Shown here: piece by piece, positions 63,744 through 64,000 of the stretch
How the letters are laid out: each line of letters starts with the position of its first letter
Position numbering within the stretch: the stretch's first letter is position 1
DNA from: Proteus appendicitidis
GTDB lineage: Bacteria; Pseudomonadota; Gammaproteobacteria; Enterobacterales; Enterobacteriaceae
Length of the DNA stretch: 64,000 nt
Direction: 5' to 3'
NCBI RefSeq assembly: GCF_030271835.1
Contig: NZ_CP127389.1
Location: forward strand, 1,958,001 to 2,022,000
The notes under the pieces: model-generated
What the model was told of the DNA's origin: nothing
Seen by the model: only the letters and a program-made list of their open reading frames with translations
Databases searched by the model: none
Program-made: the position numbers and the translations under genes

Positions 63744-64000
63744 ATGAAACAACAAGTTATTACTGATATTTCTCTTACTGCCCGTATTTTAGGCGCAGCT
63801 TTTTATTATGCACCTACTGAGAAAAGTGACATTGTCGAGCTGCTGTCTAGTCAAAAATGGGTTGAAGAATGGCCTTATGGCAGTGATGAAGAAAAGCAAC
63901 GCATTGCTAGTCTTCTTTCACAAACCACATTAGCGGAAGAAACTTTAGCACAGGCATATCAACGCTTATTTGTCGGTCCTTACGCACTGCCAGCACCACC
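63744..64000 (+). CDS. dmsD: Tat chaperone DmsD (TorD family), 3' end outside window
   Basis: 86 residues seen, in frame to the window end. LTARILGAAFYYAPTEKSDI, WVEEWPYGSDEEKQ and AQAYQRLFVGPYALPAPP match DmsD closely; R-L-F-V-G-P-x-A-L-P-x-P-P is the family's best signature. It binds the DmsA twin-arginine signal, holds the enzyme until cofactor insertion, and targets it to Tat. Located 175 bases after dmsC. Confidence 0.9.
   Translation, partial: MKQQVITDISLTARILGAAFYYAPTEKSDIVELLSSQKWVEEWPYGSDEEKQRIASLLSQTTLAEETLAQAYQRLFVGPYALPAP

Noticed and set aside
1..64000. CRISPR arrays, tRNA/rRNA genes, insertion sequences, prophage
   Set aside because: Read through for repeats, CCA-ended cloverleafs and transposase or integrase motifs; none was found by eye, though tRNA-scale features could be missed without a scan.

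Overview
The window is AT-rich Enterobacterales chromosome and looks like Proteus (Morganellaceae) or a close relative. The evidence is Enterobacterales-type orthologues (GlgBXCAP, DmsABCD, YdeE, LeuE, YqfB, DdlA, ScrAB/ScrR) in an AT-rich sequence with A/T-ending codons. A sucrose PTS operon would fit the sucrose-fermenting Proteus species (vulgaris, penneri and relatives) better than typical P. mirabilis; that is inference from general knowledge. I see no rRNA, tRNA, CRISPR array, transposase, integrase or phage gene.

Layout. 1-6.9 kb: three MFS exporters, a TetR and a LysR regulator, and a stand-alone acetyl-CoA carboxylase alpha subunit gene that looks like a second, diverged accA. 7-10.5 kb: pyruvate:ferredoxin/flavodoxin oxidoreductase. 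10.7-19.9 kb: small accessory genes (metallophosphoesterase, AraC regulator, acetyltransferase, a trans-sulfuration PLP enzyme beside a MetQ-like lipoprotein, two small exported proteins, a decayed gene behind an intact-looking promoter/operator, and a MocR regulator divergent from an EamA exporter). 20-25.4 kb: ddlA, an ABC-F ATPase behind a leader peptide, yqfB, an Ada protein without its N-terminal sensor domain, and a frameshifted AlkA-like glycosylase. 25.6-32.9 kb: an orphan O-methyltransferase, leuE, acetyltransferases, a DJ-1/TetR divergent pair and a TSUP exporter/LysR pair.

33.3-42.9 kb is a compact glycogen operon, glgB-glgX-glgC-glgA-glgP, encoding both synthesis and breakdown. 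42.9-46.7 kb holds a SufR-like cysteine-cluster regulator divergent from a DHA2 exporter, then a RidA-family gene with a hydroxyaspartate/threonine-type ammonia-lyase.

46.9-53.7 kb is the most unusual part. It is a seven-gene minus-strand unit: a DeoR-type HTH fused to a PfkB-kinase domain, a TctC-TctB-TctA tripartite transporter, DhaK and DhaL, and a DapA-family aldolase/lyase. It reads as a complete catabolic operon for an unknown carboxylated substrate: uptake by TctCBA, aldol cleavage, phosphorylation of a short sugar by DhaKL, and control by a kinase-like sensor. The PfkB active site carries two substitutions that suggest sensing rather than catalysis.

54-59 kb: AzlCD amino-acid exporter, then scrA-scrB and scrR for sucrose uptake and hydrolysis. 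59.6-64 kb: dmsA-dmsB-dmsC and the start of dmsD (cut by the window end), behind a well-placed FNR-like site, for anaerobic DMSO/N-oxide respiration.
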